Assembly: GCA_949316235.1 (NCBI GenBank)
Contig: OX438742.1
Location: forward strand, 32,804,853-32,868,852
Length of the DNA stretch: 64,000 nt
From: Oegoconia quadripuncta
Lineage: Eukaryota > Arthropoda > Insecta > Lepidoptera > Autostichidae
Reading direction: 5' to 3'
The translations under genes were made by a program, and so were the position numbers. Below are positions 53,401 to 63,970 of the stretch, piece after piece. Every line of letters starts with the position of its first letter. The first letter of the stretch is position 1. The notes beneath the pieces were generated by a model. That model saw only the letters and a list, made by a program, of their open reading frames with translations, was not told the origin of the DNA and searched no databases.

Positions 53401-56113
53401 CATCGACTACATTCGGAGGTATATCCCTGCAGTGGGATGTTTATGGGCTAATGAAGGCCATTCGGACATGGGATTTCTTTGCGCACTGCTCGCTCGGCCC
53501 TTTAGCGTTTCCTCATGTCGATGAAGTTACACAATACCTTATGTATGTTTATAACATTGTACTATCTATCCAAATGTAGATCATGAATGTGGACCAAACC
53601 ATTGACGATTGCCAGTTTATGTCTGCAGTACACCAATAGCCGGTCCCAACCAAATTAAGTTGATGTGACAGGAGACTGATCTGAGCAGACCCAATACTGG
53701 GAGTAGAGGTAGGTGGAATACAACTAGCTAATGTAAATAAATAAAGAAATCACATGTAGTTAGACTAGTGGCCATCTGATTGTCAGTGTTTTCAATTGGC
53801 CCTTGTAGTCCACGGGTACAAAAGGAAATTCCAATAATTCACTTTTCCCAGAAATGAAAAATGTTATTGTTACGTTGAGAACAATAACAGCATATATTTT
53901 TCATTTCTAAGAAAAGTGAATTTTTGGAATTTCGTTTTGTACCCGGTATCTTTTCCAGCGTAGTATGCTCATATCAAAGTTTTCCTTAGTATTACCATCA
54001 TTGAATCATGTTGGCTTTCCTACATAGACATAGTGATCTACTTACTCTATTTCTTAGCCATTGAACCATATTGCTTTTTTTTTTGGAGAGTTACTTTAAT
54101 GTCTACCATAATTGTCATCAAAACAAAAGAACTCAACAAAAATAAATACCTCATATTATGACCAAAAGCTAAACAATATAAAATGTAAAAACCTTTTGAA
54201 CAGAAGAATATTTAGAAAGAGCATCTCTGAAGGCCTGTGTGAGTCGTTCAACTTGCAGCTTCTGAGGTTTATCCCCACGACGAACCACCACTCCCAGCCG
54301 CTGAATGTCTCGAGCTGTTGCAGATACTGACCCATTGACAGTTTGCTGTGTGTCATGACTGTACACAAACATATCAACTTATAACATATGAGTATTGAAC
54401 CAGTTTATTTTAACAATGAACAAAAGTAACATCATCTACAATAATGTATTTAAATTTGAATTCAAAAATAAAGGCTTTTAACAACATAATTACTTGAAAG
54501 TGTGGGCTGAGAGTGAGAATATTTGAGTGATGGTGAATGATACTTTATTAGTTATACACCACTATATTAAATGTAGGCACTTTTATTTATTTACTCTTAC
54601 TATATCTACATTGAAATCGTAAAGGCGACTAAGGAAGCATGAGCATCACAGCACAGAACAGTGGTGGGTAGCAGACTCCAGTTTTCAGTGCAGAGTTCCC
54701 AGAAAAATCAAGGAATACCATCAGCCATTTAACGGTTAGGGCTCACCAGTGCAGTACCACTTATAGTAGTGCAATACTGGACATCGCTCTTATTGGCGAA
54801 TCATATGATAAAAATAAAGCTGTATATTTCAGGATCTTTGTCAGTCTATAAACATCCTTTAAGGAGGATACAGACCATTTTACATTTACCCAGATTGAGG
54901 GTTTTCTAACAATGTTTTTATACAGTGCTATTTATGTTTCATTGAGAGTCAACTATATGCAGCAATGTCAAATATGTGGTGATCTCAAAAACACCTACAT
55001 GCCAAGCAACAGCTGCGATTGTGGTAATTAGGGCAAATTATTTTGTGAAAACCTTTACAAATCGCAAGTGTAGGGATAGAAGTGTCCTTGTCTGTATGAA
55101 ATTTCCTAAATGTACTTGAATTGTAGGGATATAAACGGAACGATTAATCGGACAGAAATCTGGGCCAATGGCGACATTGAAAGGTATATTGAGACACCAG
55201 TACATTGTCTTGAAAATGAAATCAGGGCTTCAACTGTTGTAGAGCAATTTTCAAGTGTAGGTCGCGTGAAGTCGCTGGTTGCTGACCGCTTCCAACCAGT
55301 CACTCTGAAAATCTTTGGGGGAGCCCTATGTTCAGGAGTGAACGTCCAGTGGCTGATATAATAATAAATATCCTTAGACATACACACAGCTCCATCTAGT
55401 TCCACAGTAAGCAACTATATGCGTGTTGTGGAGAGCAGATGGTTGATATACTACTTATATACATTTTTTTTTTGTAACTTACTCATTATAAATGAAAACT
55501 TCCATAACGCGTATGTCCGTATTCATCACACAAACATTCTGCCCCTAGCGGGATTCGAACCCGCAACCTTTTGTTATAGTGGTCAAAGGTGCTAACCACT
55601 ACACGAAACAGGTCGTCGTACTTATTTCAAGAGTCTAGATAAGTCCACTGCTGCTGTCTCTTCCATGGTGCAATTTGTGCCGTGTCCAAGGGAGAATATT
55701 CCCTGATCACCACTCTGGGTAGGCAAGCTGGCGATTGCAGAATTTTGAATTCAAACCCACGCCACTGCTGTAATACTTACGATCCCTTAAGTCGCCTTTT
55801 ACGAATACCACCCACCCATAGGAATAGACAGGCTGGTCATATTCTACTGTGCTGAGAACTTATATTTACTGACATATATTAATTACACTGACATTTTATT
55901 TCGAAGCTGGACACTATCATTTGGTCCACCAATCTGTTTCATCATTTTCTCCAAAGCGCGTAGTCCGCCATTAATTATGTTGACATTATCTGCAATACTT
56001 TCACTGAGATTGTAAAGTTCTGTTGGGCTGAAATCTGCAAAGCTCACAGCAGGCACGGCAGCAGTAGCACCATAATCTCTACTTGATCCACTTATTGGTT
56101 CTTGTTCAGACAT
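50307..56113 (-). CDS. Syx7: Syntaxin-7/12-type Qa-SNARE, complete 5-exon gene
   Basis: Membrane fusion SNARE of the endosomal pathway, tail-anchored in the membrane. Exons (minus strand): 56113-55893, 54358-54193, 53233-53105, 52034-51896, 50482-50307; they join in frame to 276 residues, near the family size (261-282). The N-terminal part (FSPTELYNLSESIADNVNII ... KQIGGPNDS) and exons 2-3 (RDIQRLG, QKLQVERLTQAFRDALSKY) form the Habc bundle. The SNARE motif spans about residues 184-245 (INKIEADVLDVNQIMQELAE, then NAQAQAVDTVESHIEAAGSS); the zero-layer Gln is the Q in LVNAQAQAVD. A C-terminal membrane segment, about 253-271 (MFIIILIAIIVGIVFVVW), ends the protein. All introns are GT-AG with matching phases. 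Its 3' end faces Tfb1. Confidence 0.94.
50483..51394. other. Intron 4 of Syx7, 3' part
   Basis: Contains a GC-richer stretch at 50900-51140 that is open in several frames (up to 85 residues) but matches nothing I recognise; it is probably a degraded repeat. No gene. Confidence 0.4.
51395..51692 (-). mobile_element. tRNA-derived SINE, family 1, in Syx7 intron 4
   Basis: Minus strand: TATGTGGCTCAATGTAAAC head, GGTTCGATCCCCAGCGGGG B-box, CCGCCTGGCTAGGTACCACC, GGGTCAGTACGCTTCCACC and GGCCTCATCTTCACTTAACA end. Same orientation as the gene. Confidence 0.85.
51896..52034 (-). CDS. Syx7: Syx7 exon 4 (residues 173-218)
   Basis: ARLVQFETSMLLEKEAYINK, IEADVLDVNQIMQELAELVN, AQAQAV: first two thirds of the SNARE motif, including the zero-layer Gln. 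Acceptor TGTTTATAG, donor GTATGT, phase 1 exit. Confidence 0.94.
52035..53104. other. Intron 3 of Syx7 with a GC-rich repeat remnant and a hairpin
   Basis: 52490-52860 is GC-rich relative to the rest and looks like a decayed retroelement piece (no intact frame, family unknown). The hairpin 52904-52970 follows. 52080-52150 has a short inverted pair (CCCAATATACATC / GATGTATATTCTGCTGGG). Confidence 0.45.
52904..52970. repeat. Near-perfect 32-bp hairpin with a 2-nt loop
   Basis: 52904-52935 pairs with 52938-52970 with one mismatch and one indel. The top of the stem is GGCTGAATCGGA / TCCGATTCAGCC with only CT unpaired. Confidence 0.85.
53105..53233 (-). CDS. Syx7: Syx7 exon 3 (residues 130-172)
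   Basis: QVSEKMAAFMPRPARLKPDP, QSMEQQAIADDEEAALLANQ, QAQ: the linker between Habc and the SNARE motif. Acceptor TTTTAATCTAG, donor GTAAGT, phase 0. Confidence 0.9.
53234..54192. other. Intron 2 of Syx7
   Basis: Holds a short SINE-like scrap near 53400-53460 (ATCCCTGCAGTGGGATGTTTATGGGC resembles the tail of the SINE at 12.8 kb) and the inverted repeat 53824-53933. No coding sequence. Confidence 0.45.
53824..53933. repeat. Imperfect 50-bp inverted repeat
   Basis: GGAAATTCCAATAATTCAC, AGAAATGAAAAAT and GTTATTGTT at 53824-53871 pair with AACAATAAC, ATTTTTCATTTCT and GTGAATTTTTGGAATTTC at 53880-53933, leaving a loop of about 8 nt and a small bulge. Confidence 0.8.
54193..54358 (-). CDS. Syx7: Syx7 exon 2 (residues 74-129)
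   Basis: HDTQQTVNGSVSATARDIQR, LGVVVRRGDKPQKLQVERLT, QAFRDALSKYSSVQK: Hb-Hc helices. Acceptor GTTTGTGTACAG, phase 2 in and 0 out. The donor is GTTTTT, weaker than the others. Confidence 0.92.
54359..55105. other. Intron 1 of Syx7, 3' part
   Basis: AT-rich without an assignable feature. Confidence 0.4.
55106..55345 (-). pseudogene. Probable LINE 3' scrap
   Basis: On the minus strand the block GTGACTGGTTGGAAGCGGTC and the following GACTTCACGCG resemble the sequence around 43160-43200 at the end of the RTE fragment there (GACCGGTTGGAAGCGGTTTG). The rest is not identified. Open frames of 83-102 residues on both strands carry no known domain. Confidence 0.4.
55348..55618 (-). mobile_element. tRNA-derived SINE, family 2, in Syx7 intron 1
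   Basis: Minus strand: ACGACCTGTTTCGTGTAGTGG head, GGGTTCGAATCCCGCTAGGG B-box, CGTTATGGAAGTTTTCATTT, A-run and GGAACTAGATGGAGCTGTGT end. Confidence 0.83.
55893..56113 (-). CDS. Syx7: Syx7 exon 1 (residues 1-73)
   Basis: ATG at 56113; MSEQEPISGSSRDYGATAAV, then FSPTELYNLSESIADNVNII and EKMMKQIGGPNDSVQLRNK (Ha helix). The donor GTCAGT at 55892 restores the frame into exon 2 (phase 2). Confidence 0.93.
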
Positions 56114-56347
56114 TGTAGAGCTGAAAAATGTTATAAATAATTTCATTATTTACAGTCTTCAGTCGTGAAAACGCAGCAAACAGACAGATGTAGTTACTTT
56201 TGCATTTATGTATTAATGAGAATGTGAATGACATAACTTTATTTTTATTTGGTGAATATCAAAATGATGACGAGGTACCAATTTACTTCATAATTATGCT
56301 GGGATAAAATTGTCCTGGCCTTTATGATGTTTTGGATTGATATAATT
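56114..56347 (-). promoter_or_regulatory. Syx7 upstream / 5' UTR region
   Basis: Lies between the start codon and a SINE. AT-rich; no core promoter motif can be assigned with confidence. Confidence 0.3.
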
Positions 56348-56540
56348 ATCTTTGCACATACACACAGCGCCATCTAGTTATGATGGTTGTTACACTACCA
56401 AATACATTTTTTTTTGTAAATATATACATATGTATATATATATATGTAAATGAAAAACATCCAAAACTCGAAACCACATGTCTGTATTCATCATACACAC
56501 ATATGCTCATAGGGGGATTGGAATCCGCGAAACAGGATGA
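56348..56540 (-). mobile_element. SINE family 2, decayed
   Basis: Minus strand: GGATTCCAATCCCCCTATGAG (decayed B-box), GTTTTGGATGTTTTTCATTT, A-run, then TAACTAGATGGCGCTGTGT. The head is largely lost. Confidence 0.68.
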
Positions 56541-57004
56541 GGACTGAGATTGATGACGGGATGATTATAGGTTCAACGAGCGAAAGACAATTGGCCCAAA
56601 ATACTCCGGATGCAAATAAAAGTGCAAGTATATTACAATGGCTACTCATAGATAAACAATGCTCTGTGAAAGCTTCATGCTTTAAAAATCTATTGTTATT
56701 GTAATTTACTAACTGTATGAGTTTATTTACATGACATGAAATGCACCTGTTGGTGAGAGCACCGAGTAACCAGAGGGTTGCAGATGATGCAGATGGTTGA
56801 GGGTATTGCCATAGCAGGGGCCGGTCACTTGAGTGTATATTCTTTCTTCCATTATTACAACAAGGCTTTCTCACTATAGGTCTTTATAGGTCTGTTTATC
56901 AAAATTCATGTCTTAGAAGTCATTAGACAATTGTTAAGTAGAGAGTGATCACCGGTAGTGTTGTCCAACTAGTTACTAGTCTGCTACATAATATAATCTG
57001 CTAA
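56541..57004. other. Spacer, no gene
   Basis: A 127-residue open frame on the minus strand (56491-56874) has no recognisable domain and overlaps SINE sequence; not supported. Confidence 0.4.
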
Positions 57005-57350
57005 GTAATACACACACATACAGGGAAAGGTTAGAGGCATTCGAGATGTTGTGCTGGAGATGAATGGAGGGAATAAGCTGTACAGAGGAGAGAACAAATG
57101 AAGAGGTGTTTAATGATGTTAAAGGAGAAGAGATACCTGTTAGCCACAGTTGAGAACCAAAGAGGAAAGATTGATTAATTTAGGGAAAGATTGAAGGAAA
57201 GGGTGGAAGGGGAAGACCTAGGCGCAATTACTTTGACCAAGTGAAAGAAAAGGTGAATGTCATGTCTTACCAAGAGTTAAATCGAGGGCAGAAATTAGAG
57301 AGACATGGTTATTACACCACCGATTAGAGCATAGCTCTTAAATTGAAGAA
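57005..57350 (+). pseudogene. LINE 3' fragment
   Basis: With frameshifts the + strand reads RLEAFEMLCW, RRTNEEVFNDVKGEE, GRGRPRRNYFDQVKEKVNVM and RQKLERHGY, the end of a LINE RT ORF, and then SIALKLKKK. A second copy, reversed, is at 44090-44300. Confidence 0.72.
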
Positions 57351-57359
57351 GAAAGAAAG

Positions 57360-57590
57360 TACGCCGGAATCTATGACAGGGTCACTACCCTGTCAGCAAA
57401 ACAAATGGTTACGAGTACGAATATAGCAAGGGGGAAATGTTTGTGTGATCAACACGAACTAATTTTTATGAATGATTTTATAAATATTTATGTATGTTTA
57501 TCGGTTATCTAGTATCCATAGCACAAGCTTTGCTTAGTTTGGGACCAGATGATTGGTGTAAGTATCCGAAATTTATTATAATAATTTTAC
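57360..57590 (+). mobile_element. SINE family 2, diverged subfamily
   Basis: The decayed head (GACAGGGTCACTACCCTGTC) is followed by GAATGATTTTATAAATATTTATG and TTATCTAGTATCCATAGCAC, ending GACCAGATGATTGGTGTAAG. Shares its 3' end with 63738-63960 rather than with the GATGGCGCTGTG copies. Confidence 0.65.
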
Positions 57591-58802
57591 CGCTCTTTTC
57601 ACAAGTTATGCAAGCTCTTTAAAATGCAAAACACAATACAATTACTTCAGTTTTTTTCTATTATGGCTGCATTATGTTGATGATAATCATGCCAAAGTTT
57701 AGACTGACAGAAACATTGCGCAAAACAGGATAGGGATACCAATAGGTAGTTGAAGAAAATGATCAAAAAGAAAAACAAAGCCTGTTGAGAGTAGTAAAGT
57801 TAAATCAAAAATAAGTAGTAAAATAATAAGAGAGTTCAAATCAATTCTTAAGGAAGGGCTTTCTTTTATAAGAAGTCAGTCATGGTAGTGAAAACATTGC
57901 AGATAACCGGTTTGTGCATAACTACAATCTAATTTTTTAATTGGAACCTTGCAATATCTTTAGTCATGTCAGTCTATAAAAATTCTAGGTGCTGCAGTAA
58001 AAAGACATTACACCAATGTACATATAAATTTTTCTCTTTTATACAGGTTTCCTATAGATGTTTTCTTTTACTGAGAAGTCAATTAAGGTTGGGTTTAGCA
58101 TTGTGCTACCCGAATCTAAGGATGCCGAGTGTGTCGGGAAGTTGACAAGTGTCTTATCTGTCCTATCCATCATGTTTATTTTTCTATGGTTCCTTATTTT
58201 TTATTATACAAGAAATGAAAACGAAACGCGAAACTAAACACAAAATATTGTCAAAAAATATCAAACAAATATCTCTAATATTTTCTGCCTCCCTCCCCCC
58301 TGCAGGTAGCACGATACTAAACTTTTACTGCCAATTAGACAGCCCTATCATAAGACCTATAACGGAAAATAGGATCCAGCGTCAGATTCTAGTCACAAAT
58401 GGTAATGCATAGTGAAATAATTTGTGCTAGGTAGGCCACGTGTTATTGTGTAGATGATATGACTCAGGAAATGTGTAATCAAAATAATTCACCAGTAATC
58501 TTTTGTTTTGTGTTATATCAAGGATATTTGGATAATTCTATGGAATACATACATTTCCAGACTTTTGTAATGAAAATCATCGAGATTTATTCCCTCTCAC
58601 ATTATTTATTCCCTAATATCTCCGACAATAAAAATAAACGTAGGTATAAAAGAATTTCCATTTATTTAGAAGTACTCATAAGTCAATACAATACTAAATA
58701 ATTGTGTTAAACAATACAGGTTATAGAAATTATAATTACCTTTACGACGACGTAGCTGATTTGCAGCGAAATAAACTTTATTGAATTCGATTTTTCACTT
58801 CA
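57591..58802. other. AT-rich spacer
   Basis: Open frames of 80-87 residues at 58149-58412 and 58459-58701 have no recognisable domain. No gene is supported. Confidence 0.4.
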
Positions 58803-58803
58803 T

Positions 58804-59211
58804 TTTTTTTTTTTTTTTTTTTTTAGTTTTATTTTCTCCTCTAAGAGAAGGCAAAGGCATCTAGCCCATAACAGCCATGTCTTATTTATCTTATTTCTTC
58901 AGTTTGTAAGTCAGTCTCAGTCAAAACAAGTAATTCGTCGTATACTTGGCGTATACAGAGTCTAGTCACGGTCAAGTCATTCTTCAGTAACGAGGCAGAA
59001 TGCTTTACAAAAGATTTTGGCGGCTTCTTGTTGGAACCCGAAAGCTCCGTTACGCACTTTAATTTACACTTCCCTTCACTTGTACACTATCACTAACGTT
59101 TGCTGCACAATAATCTGCCATTATTAAGCTTCAAAAGTTAGAATGCACAAATTATAAGACTTATAAAGAAAAATGCTACTTCACTCGCCGAGTTCCCGCC
59201 AAAAAGCCCCC
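58804..59211 (-). mobile_element. Poly(A)-tailed retroposon, full-length minus-strand copy
   Basis: On the minus strand it starts GGGGCTTTTTGGCGGGAACTC and runs through all family blocks to GCCTTCTCTTAGAGGAGAAA followed by an A tail of about 20 (T-run 58803-58824 on +). At about 408 bp it defines the full length of the family. Confidence 0.85.
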
Positions 59212-59517
59212 TTTTTTTTTGTCCCTTGATTCGTTCGCTTAGTGAACAGGCTAAGATAATTAGACCATGCTGCCTCGTCTTCAGTATTTTAACTTTCTTT
59301 AGTTGAAATTCGATATGAATGTCTTCAGTATTATTCTTTTCTTTAGTTCTCCAATATTAATGTCTTCAGTATTTTCTTTTCTTAATGAAATTCCAAATAG
59401 TAAAGTCTTCAGTGGTAGGTAATTCCTTTTATATGTATCATTTCCTTTTTTGTATTCTTTATTTTCATAATCTTTTTTGTATTTGTCTTGTCCGATATAA
59501 TTCTTTTTATTCAAAGT
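59212..59517. other. T-rich spacer with short repeated phrases
   Basis: The phrase GTCTTCAGTATTNTTTTCTTT recurs three to four times at 59276-59410. No gene. Confidence 0.5.
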
Positions 59518-59812
59518 CCTATTTTATTCTCTCCTCTCGTGGAAGGCAAAGGGATTTAAGCCCATACAGTCATGTCTTATTTCTCTTATTTCTTCAGTTT
59601 ATAAGTCAGTCTCAGTCAAAACAAGTAATTCGTCGTATTACTTGGCGTATATAGAGTCTAGTCACGGTCAAGTCATTCTTCAGTAAAGTGGCAGAATGTT
59701 TTACAAAACATTTCGGCGGCTTCTTGTGGGACCCCGAAAGCTTCATTTCATTACGCACTTTAATTTACAATTCCTTCACTTGTGCACCATCACTAACTTT
59801 TGCTGTACACAA
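59518..59812 (-). mobile_element. Poly(A)-type retroposon, 5'-truncated minus-strand copy
   Basis: On the minus strand it covers GTGATGGTGCACAAGTGAAGG through CTTGACCGTGACTAGACTC to GCCTTCCACGAGAGGAGAGA; the first 110 bp of the family are missing. Confidence 0.78.
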
Positions 59813-61529
59813 TATAAATTATACGTACGTTAAAATACGTACAAATTATATTTTGTTTGTGTTTCTTGTTTGTCGTTTCTGAATTTTTTACCGAATTCAA
59901 AAAGGAGGAGGTTATCAATTTGGCCGTTTGTATGTTTTTTTTTTGAAGTTTAATAACGGCCGTTAATGTAGGATAAAAATATTTATTAGAATACATGTGT
60001 TTTGTTTGGGCATAAGTAATTTTTATAATATCTAAAATGCACCTAATTGAATCTATTCAGGCCGGAATCAGAGGCCACTGTGCGGTACCTCGTAGTTGTA
60101 GGTAATATTTTTTGGGAACTTCACTTAGCGACCTGTGCGCTTCGATCACTTCGTAATACTTGTGTATGTATTAGACGCCTAAATGAATCGCTTTATTTCG
60201 TTCTATTTTTGATTTTTACAGGGACATATTTATAAGCTTGGACGGATTTTATAACGTTTTTTAAGTTTATAATCTGTTTTAAATTTCTCTCGATTGCTGT
60301 GACCTATAATTTGATAGCCATCACGATGGGGTGCTGGAACTATTTTTTGTCAAGTTGTTTGACAGAATGGCTGCCAGCGTTCGCCATATTGTATTTATCA
60401 CCACGTCTTAAATACCTTATGGACTCGATGAATACACATCTAACGATGCCTCTTTTGTCCAAATCGTCTGACGCGTTTAGGCTGTGGTTGGTGACATACA
60501 TACAGACCCTTTGAACACATTAACCTCCTTTTGACTTCACCGTAATCGGGTATGCAGCTGCTGACTCAGGTGCATGAGGCGTTACGTGTCGACTTTTACG
60601 TAGGCTGTAAGTATGTATGCACGTAAACGCTTTATTGTACAAAAGAAACATAAATACAAATTAAAACTATGCAGAAAGGCGGACTTATCCCACAACGGGA
60701 TTTCTTCTAGTCCGTTCCAGTTATATATTTACTGTTTGGTTTTGTTTTTGTTATGTCTATACTTCATTGTCATGTTGATATAACTATCTCACGTCGCGTC
60801 GCGCTCGATAAACGATATCATGCTACAGGGGCTGCGGAAGCGCTACGGTCATCGAGCGACAGCAAGTGATCAAGAAGGTCCTCTACGGCGGGTAAAGGAC
60901 TCCACTTCGACTTCTAAACTAAGCACTGCCATTATGGCGCAGCTAGCACTATCAAATTTATTAATTTATTATCCACCAAAACTAAAATGCCAGCCGCAAA
61001 GCTCAGAAGTCTGTAATCAATTCGATCATCTTTGGTTTTGGACGCTAAGAAAACAAGAAAGCTCAGTCACAATTATTACAGAAACACTGGAAAAGTGACG
61101 TATTCGTTATAGCGTTTTTTTACTAGTCCCTCCTATTTCTTTCATAGTCCTTATTTAGTTTTATTTTTGTAGCCCTTTTTTCATCTTCTTCTGGTCTAAG
61201 TCCATTTGTCTTTTAATATTTCAATATTATTTATACTAATATCTATACATGGTATTTCCTATATTTCCTTATCCTAGTTGTTCTTGTTTATTTGTTATAT
61301 TCTTATACCGTCTACGATACATTGTTTTAACTTTCTTATGTTTATTATCTCTTTTGCATATGCTGGTTTTATATATACTTCACTATATATATAATTATTC
61401 ATCATAGTTTCTTATTCTATGTTTTATTGCATTTTATAACCTTATTTACTACTTTAGTACCTACCGCATTCTAAGAATTTTTTTATACATTTGCTGTCTC
61501 TTATTATTTCACTTACTTTTCCCTTGTTA
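59813..61529. other. Spacer with short open frames, no gene recognised
   Basis: Frames at 60047-60235, 60299-60514 and 60820-61098 (62-92 residues) show no known domain. The 60780-60960 stretch is GC-richer and could be a 5' exon or a repeat scrap; there is not enough to decide. 61120-61530 is T-rich and may be the 3' UTR of the LINE fragment that follows on the minus strand. Confidence 0.35.
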
Positions 61530-61765
61530 GGTGCAAATCTAGAGCCTGTCCCATATCGTGCCTATCAATTCCGTATGCCGGGCATTTTAGCAGGGTATGC
61601 TGCACTGCTTCATCAATTTACGGGTCACAGATGCACCAAGGGCTCTCCTTACACCTGAACTGATTCAAGTATTCGGAGAACCCCCCGTGTCCCGTGAACA
61701 ACTGCGTGAGTACTTTATTTATAGAGATTTTCTTCATTATTCTAAATGCGTCTGTTGCGTTAGGG
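61530..61765 (-). pseudogene. LINE ORF2 C-terminal fragment
   Basis: The minus strand reads FRIMKKISINKVLTQLFTGH, GGFSEYLNQFRCKESPWCIC, DEAVQHTLLKCPAYGIDRHD. The TGHGGFxEYL block followed by C-x-C ... H ... C is the terminal region of Jockey/R1-type LINE ORF2. One stop interrupts it. AT-rich, unlike its neighbour. Confidence 0.72.
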
Positions 61766-61782
61766 AAGAAATTCTTGAACCA

Positions 61783-62951
61783 TGATCCATGGGGGAGGCC
61801 CTACAAGATGGTCAGGGGCAAACTTCGCCCCTGGTCGCCCCCCCTGACGGCGAGTCTGGAGGAGGTAGTTTCGTCGCTGTTTCCGAGCAAGGCGGAACAC
61901 CTCCCTCCGGCGATGGCGCCCCCACGACGTCACGCCGACGTCGTGGATGCGAGCGCGGAAGTCGAGGTCCCTCCGGTAAATGAGGGAGACCTAGGCGCGG
62001 CCGTGTTGAGGATGAAATCCAAAAACACGGCTCCGGGACGCGATGGAGTCCCGGGATGCGTCCTGGCCCTGGCACTGGAGGCCCTCGGGGGAAGATTCCG
62101 CGGTCTATTGGACGCCTGTCTACGGTCCGGCCGTTTTCCGGTCATCTGGAAAACCGGCCGGCTGGTCCTGATCAGGAAGGACGGGCGTCCCGCGGAATCC
62201 CCCTCAGCCTACCGTCCGATCGTGCTACTGGACGAGGTCGACAAGCTCTTCGAGCGCATTATATGCTGTCGCCTCGTCAAGCACCTCCGAGACGTGGGCC
62301 CCGACTTGTCCGAACATCAGTTCGGAATCCGAGAGGGGAGGTCGACCGTGGATGCGGTCGGCCGTATCAAGGCCCTCTCGGAAGAGGCGGCCGCCCAGGG
62401 CGGGGTGTTACTGGCGGTGTCGCTCGACACCGCAAACGCCTTCAACGCCCTTCCCTGGGCCTGCATTATGGAGGCACTGCGCTATCACAACGTGCCTCCA
62501 TACCTGCGCCTCATAGTCGGGGCCTACCTCTCGCAGAGATACATAGAGTATCCGGTCCGGGACGGTAGGCTGGCAAGGTGGGAAACGTCGTGCGGTGTTC
62601 CACAGGGTTCGGTCCTGGGCCCTCTCCTGTGGAACGTCGGGTACGACTGGGTGCTGCGGGGCGAGCTCCTTCCCGGAGCAGAGGTCACATGTTATGCGGA
62701 CGACAGGCTGGTGACCTCCCGGGGGAGCTCGTACCGAGACGCGGCACACCTCGCCACTGTGTCAGTAGCACAGGTGGTGAGGCATATAAGGATGCTCGGC
62801 CTGGAGGTGACCCTCCACAAGTCCGAGGCGCTATGCTTCCACCGCGCCCGGAAGGGGCCACCTCCCGGCGCGAGCATCCAAGTCGGTGGCACTCGGATCG
62901 AGGTCAAGCCCGAGATGAGGTATCTCGGACTCGTCCTCGACCCGCGCTGGA
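61783..62951 (+). pseudogene. R1-clade LINE reverse transcriptase fragment (open but truncated)
   Basis: A continuous frame (part of 61694-63124) begins at DPWGRPYKMVRGKLRPW, the block linking endonuclease and RT in R1-clade LINEs. The RT fingers and palm follow: KNTAPGRDGVPG, YRPIVLLDEVDKLFERII, EHQFGIREGRSTVDAV, AVSLDTANAFNALPW, CGVPQGSVLGPLLWN and the catalytic CYADDRLV (about 62690). It ends at MRYLGLVLDPRWSF near 62951; beyond that the frame is unrelated. No stop interrupts the RT core, but endonuclease and C-terminal parts are missing. It is strikingly GC-rich compared with its flanks, as is usual for R1/TRAS-type elements. F-A-D-D is the usual variant in many LINEs; here it is YADD. 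Confidence 0.88.
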
Positions 62952-63737
62952 GTTTCTCTCTCTATCTAGTATCTATAGTTCAAGGTTTTCTTATTTTGGG
63001 CCTGATTTATTTACTAGCATTCCGCTTGGCGCTCCACCCGCGTGGAATTGTTGCTTTATCACGGTCTCAACCTCCTTCTATTTGGAAGTCGATTAAAAAG
63101 TTGCCTAGATATCCTTATCCGTAGCGTGGTTTAGCGTTTTACCGATTTATTACATATACATATTTATAGCATTTAAAAAGTATCATAACAACGGTAGGTA
63201 TCAATCTAATCTACACACAACATACTTACGAGTACATACACAAAAATAAAAGAAGCATTTAATAACGGTTAATAAAATATAACGTAACCACACTTAGCGG
63301 AACGATTGTTTGTTTTTAAAATTGGGCTGAACGAAAAGAAATGTAGTTTGTTTGGGTGAACATGAAGTTGCTTACTGATTCCTGTTATGTAAAGGATTGA
63401 TGGGTAAACGATTTAAAAAAATATACACAGGAAAGTGTATAAGCGTTGGGCAAACCCGTACTGTATATTACTGACAACTCAAAAGTAGGTTAAGATGTGG
63501 AAGATAAATTACAATAAGCACCTAGATAATTATCGGCGACAAATGCAAATAGACATAGGTTTATCATAAAACAGTATCGCACGTCATTGGGGCTACAAGA
63601 ACGTCTACCAGTTGTCTTTTCAGCACTTGTTAAAATTATTATGCTCAGGTAGGTATGTAATTTGTGTAGAATTGTATGTAAGTTAGTGCAATTGTATGTA
63701 ATTAGTCAGAGGGTATTTATTCTCGACGACATATAAT
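62952..63737. other. Spacer
   Basis: The first 170 bp keep the frame of the R1 fragment open by chance; the rest is AT-rich with no assigned feature. Confidence 0.4.
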
Positions 63738-63970
63738 CGACGACCGATTGGTGTAGTGGATAGTGACCCTGTCGGCGAAACCAACGGTTGCGGGTTCGAA
63801 TCTCGCGAGGGGAAAATGTTTGTATGATGAATACGAACATTTATTCCTGAGTCATGGATGTCTTTAATATATATTTATGTATGTTTATCCGTTATCTAGT
63901 ATCCATAGTACAAGTTTTGCTTAGTTTGGGACTAGATGATTGGTGTAAGTGCTCCAAATATTTATTTATT
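63738..63970 (+). mobile_element. SINE family 2, GATGATTGGTG subfamily
   Basis: ACCGATTGGTGTAGTGGATAG head, GGGTTCGAATCTCGCGAGGGG B-box, CCTGAGTCATGGATGTCTTT, TTATCTAGTATCCATAGTAC, ACTAGATGATTGGTGTAAG, then a (TTA)n tail. Intact Pol III boxes. Confidence 0.83.

Noticed and set aside
55106..55414. 102-residue minus-strand frame with a possible signal
   Set aside because: Overlaps a SINE end and a LINE-like scrap; composition and context fit repeats.
56491..56874. 127-residue minus-strand open frame
   Set aside because: No recognisable domain; partly made of a decayed SINE.
58149..58701. Two short + strand frames
   Set aside because: AT-driven, no domain, no splice context supporting a gene.
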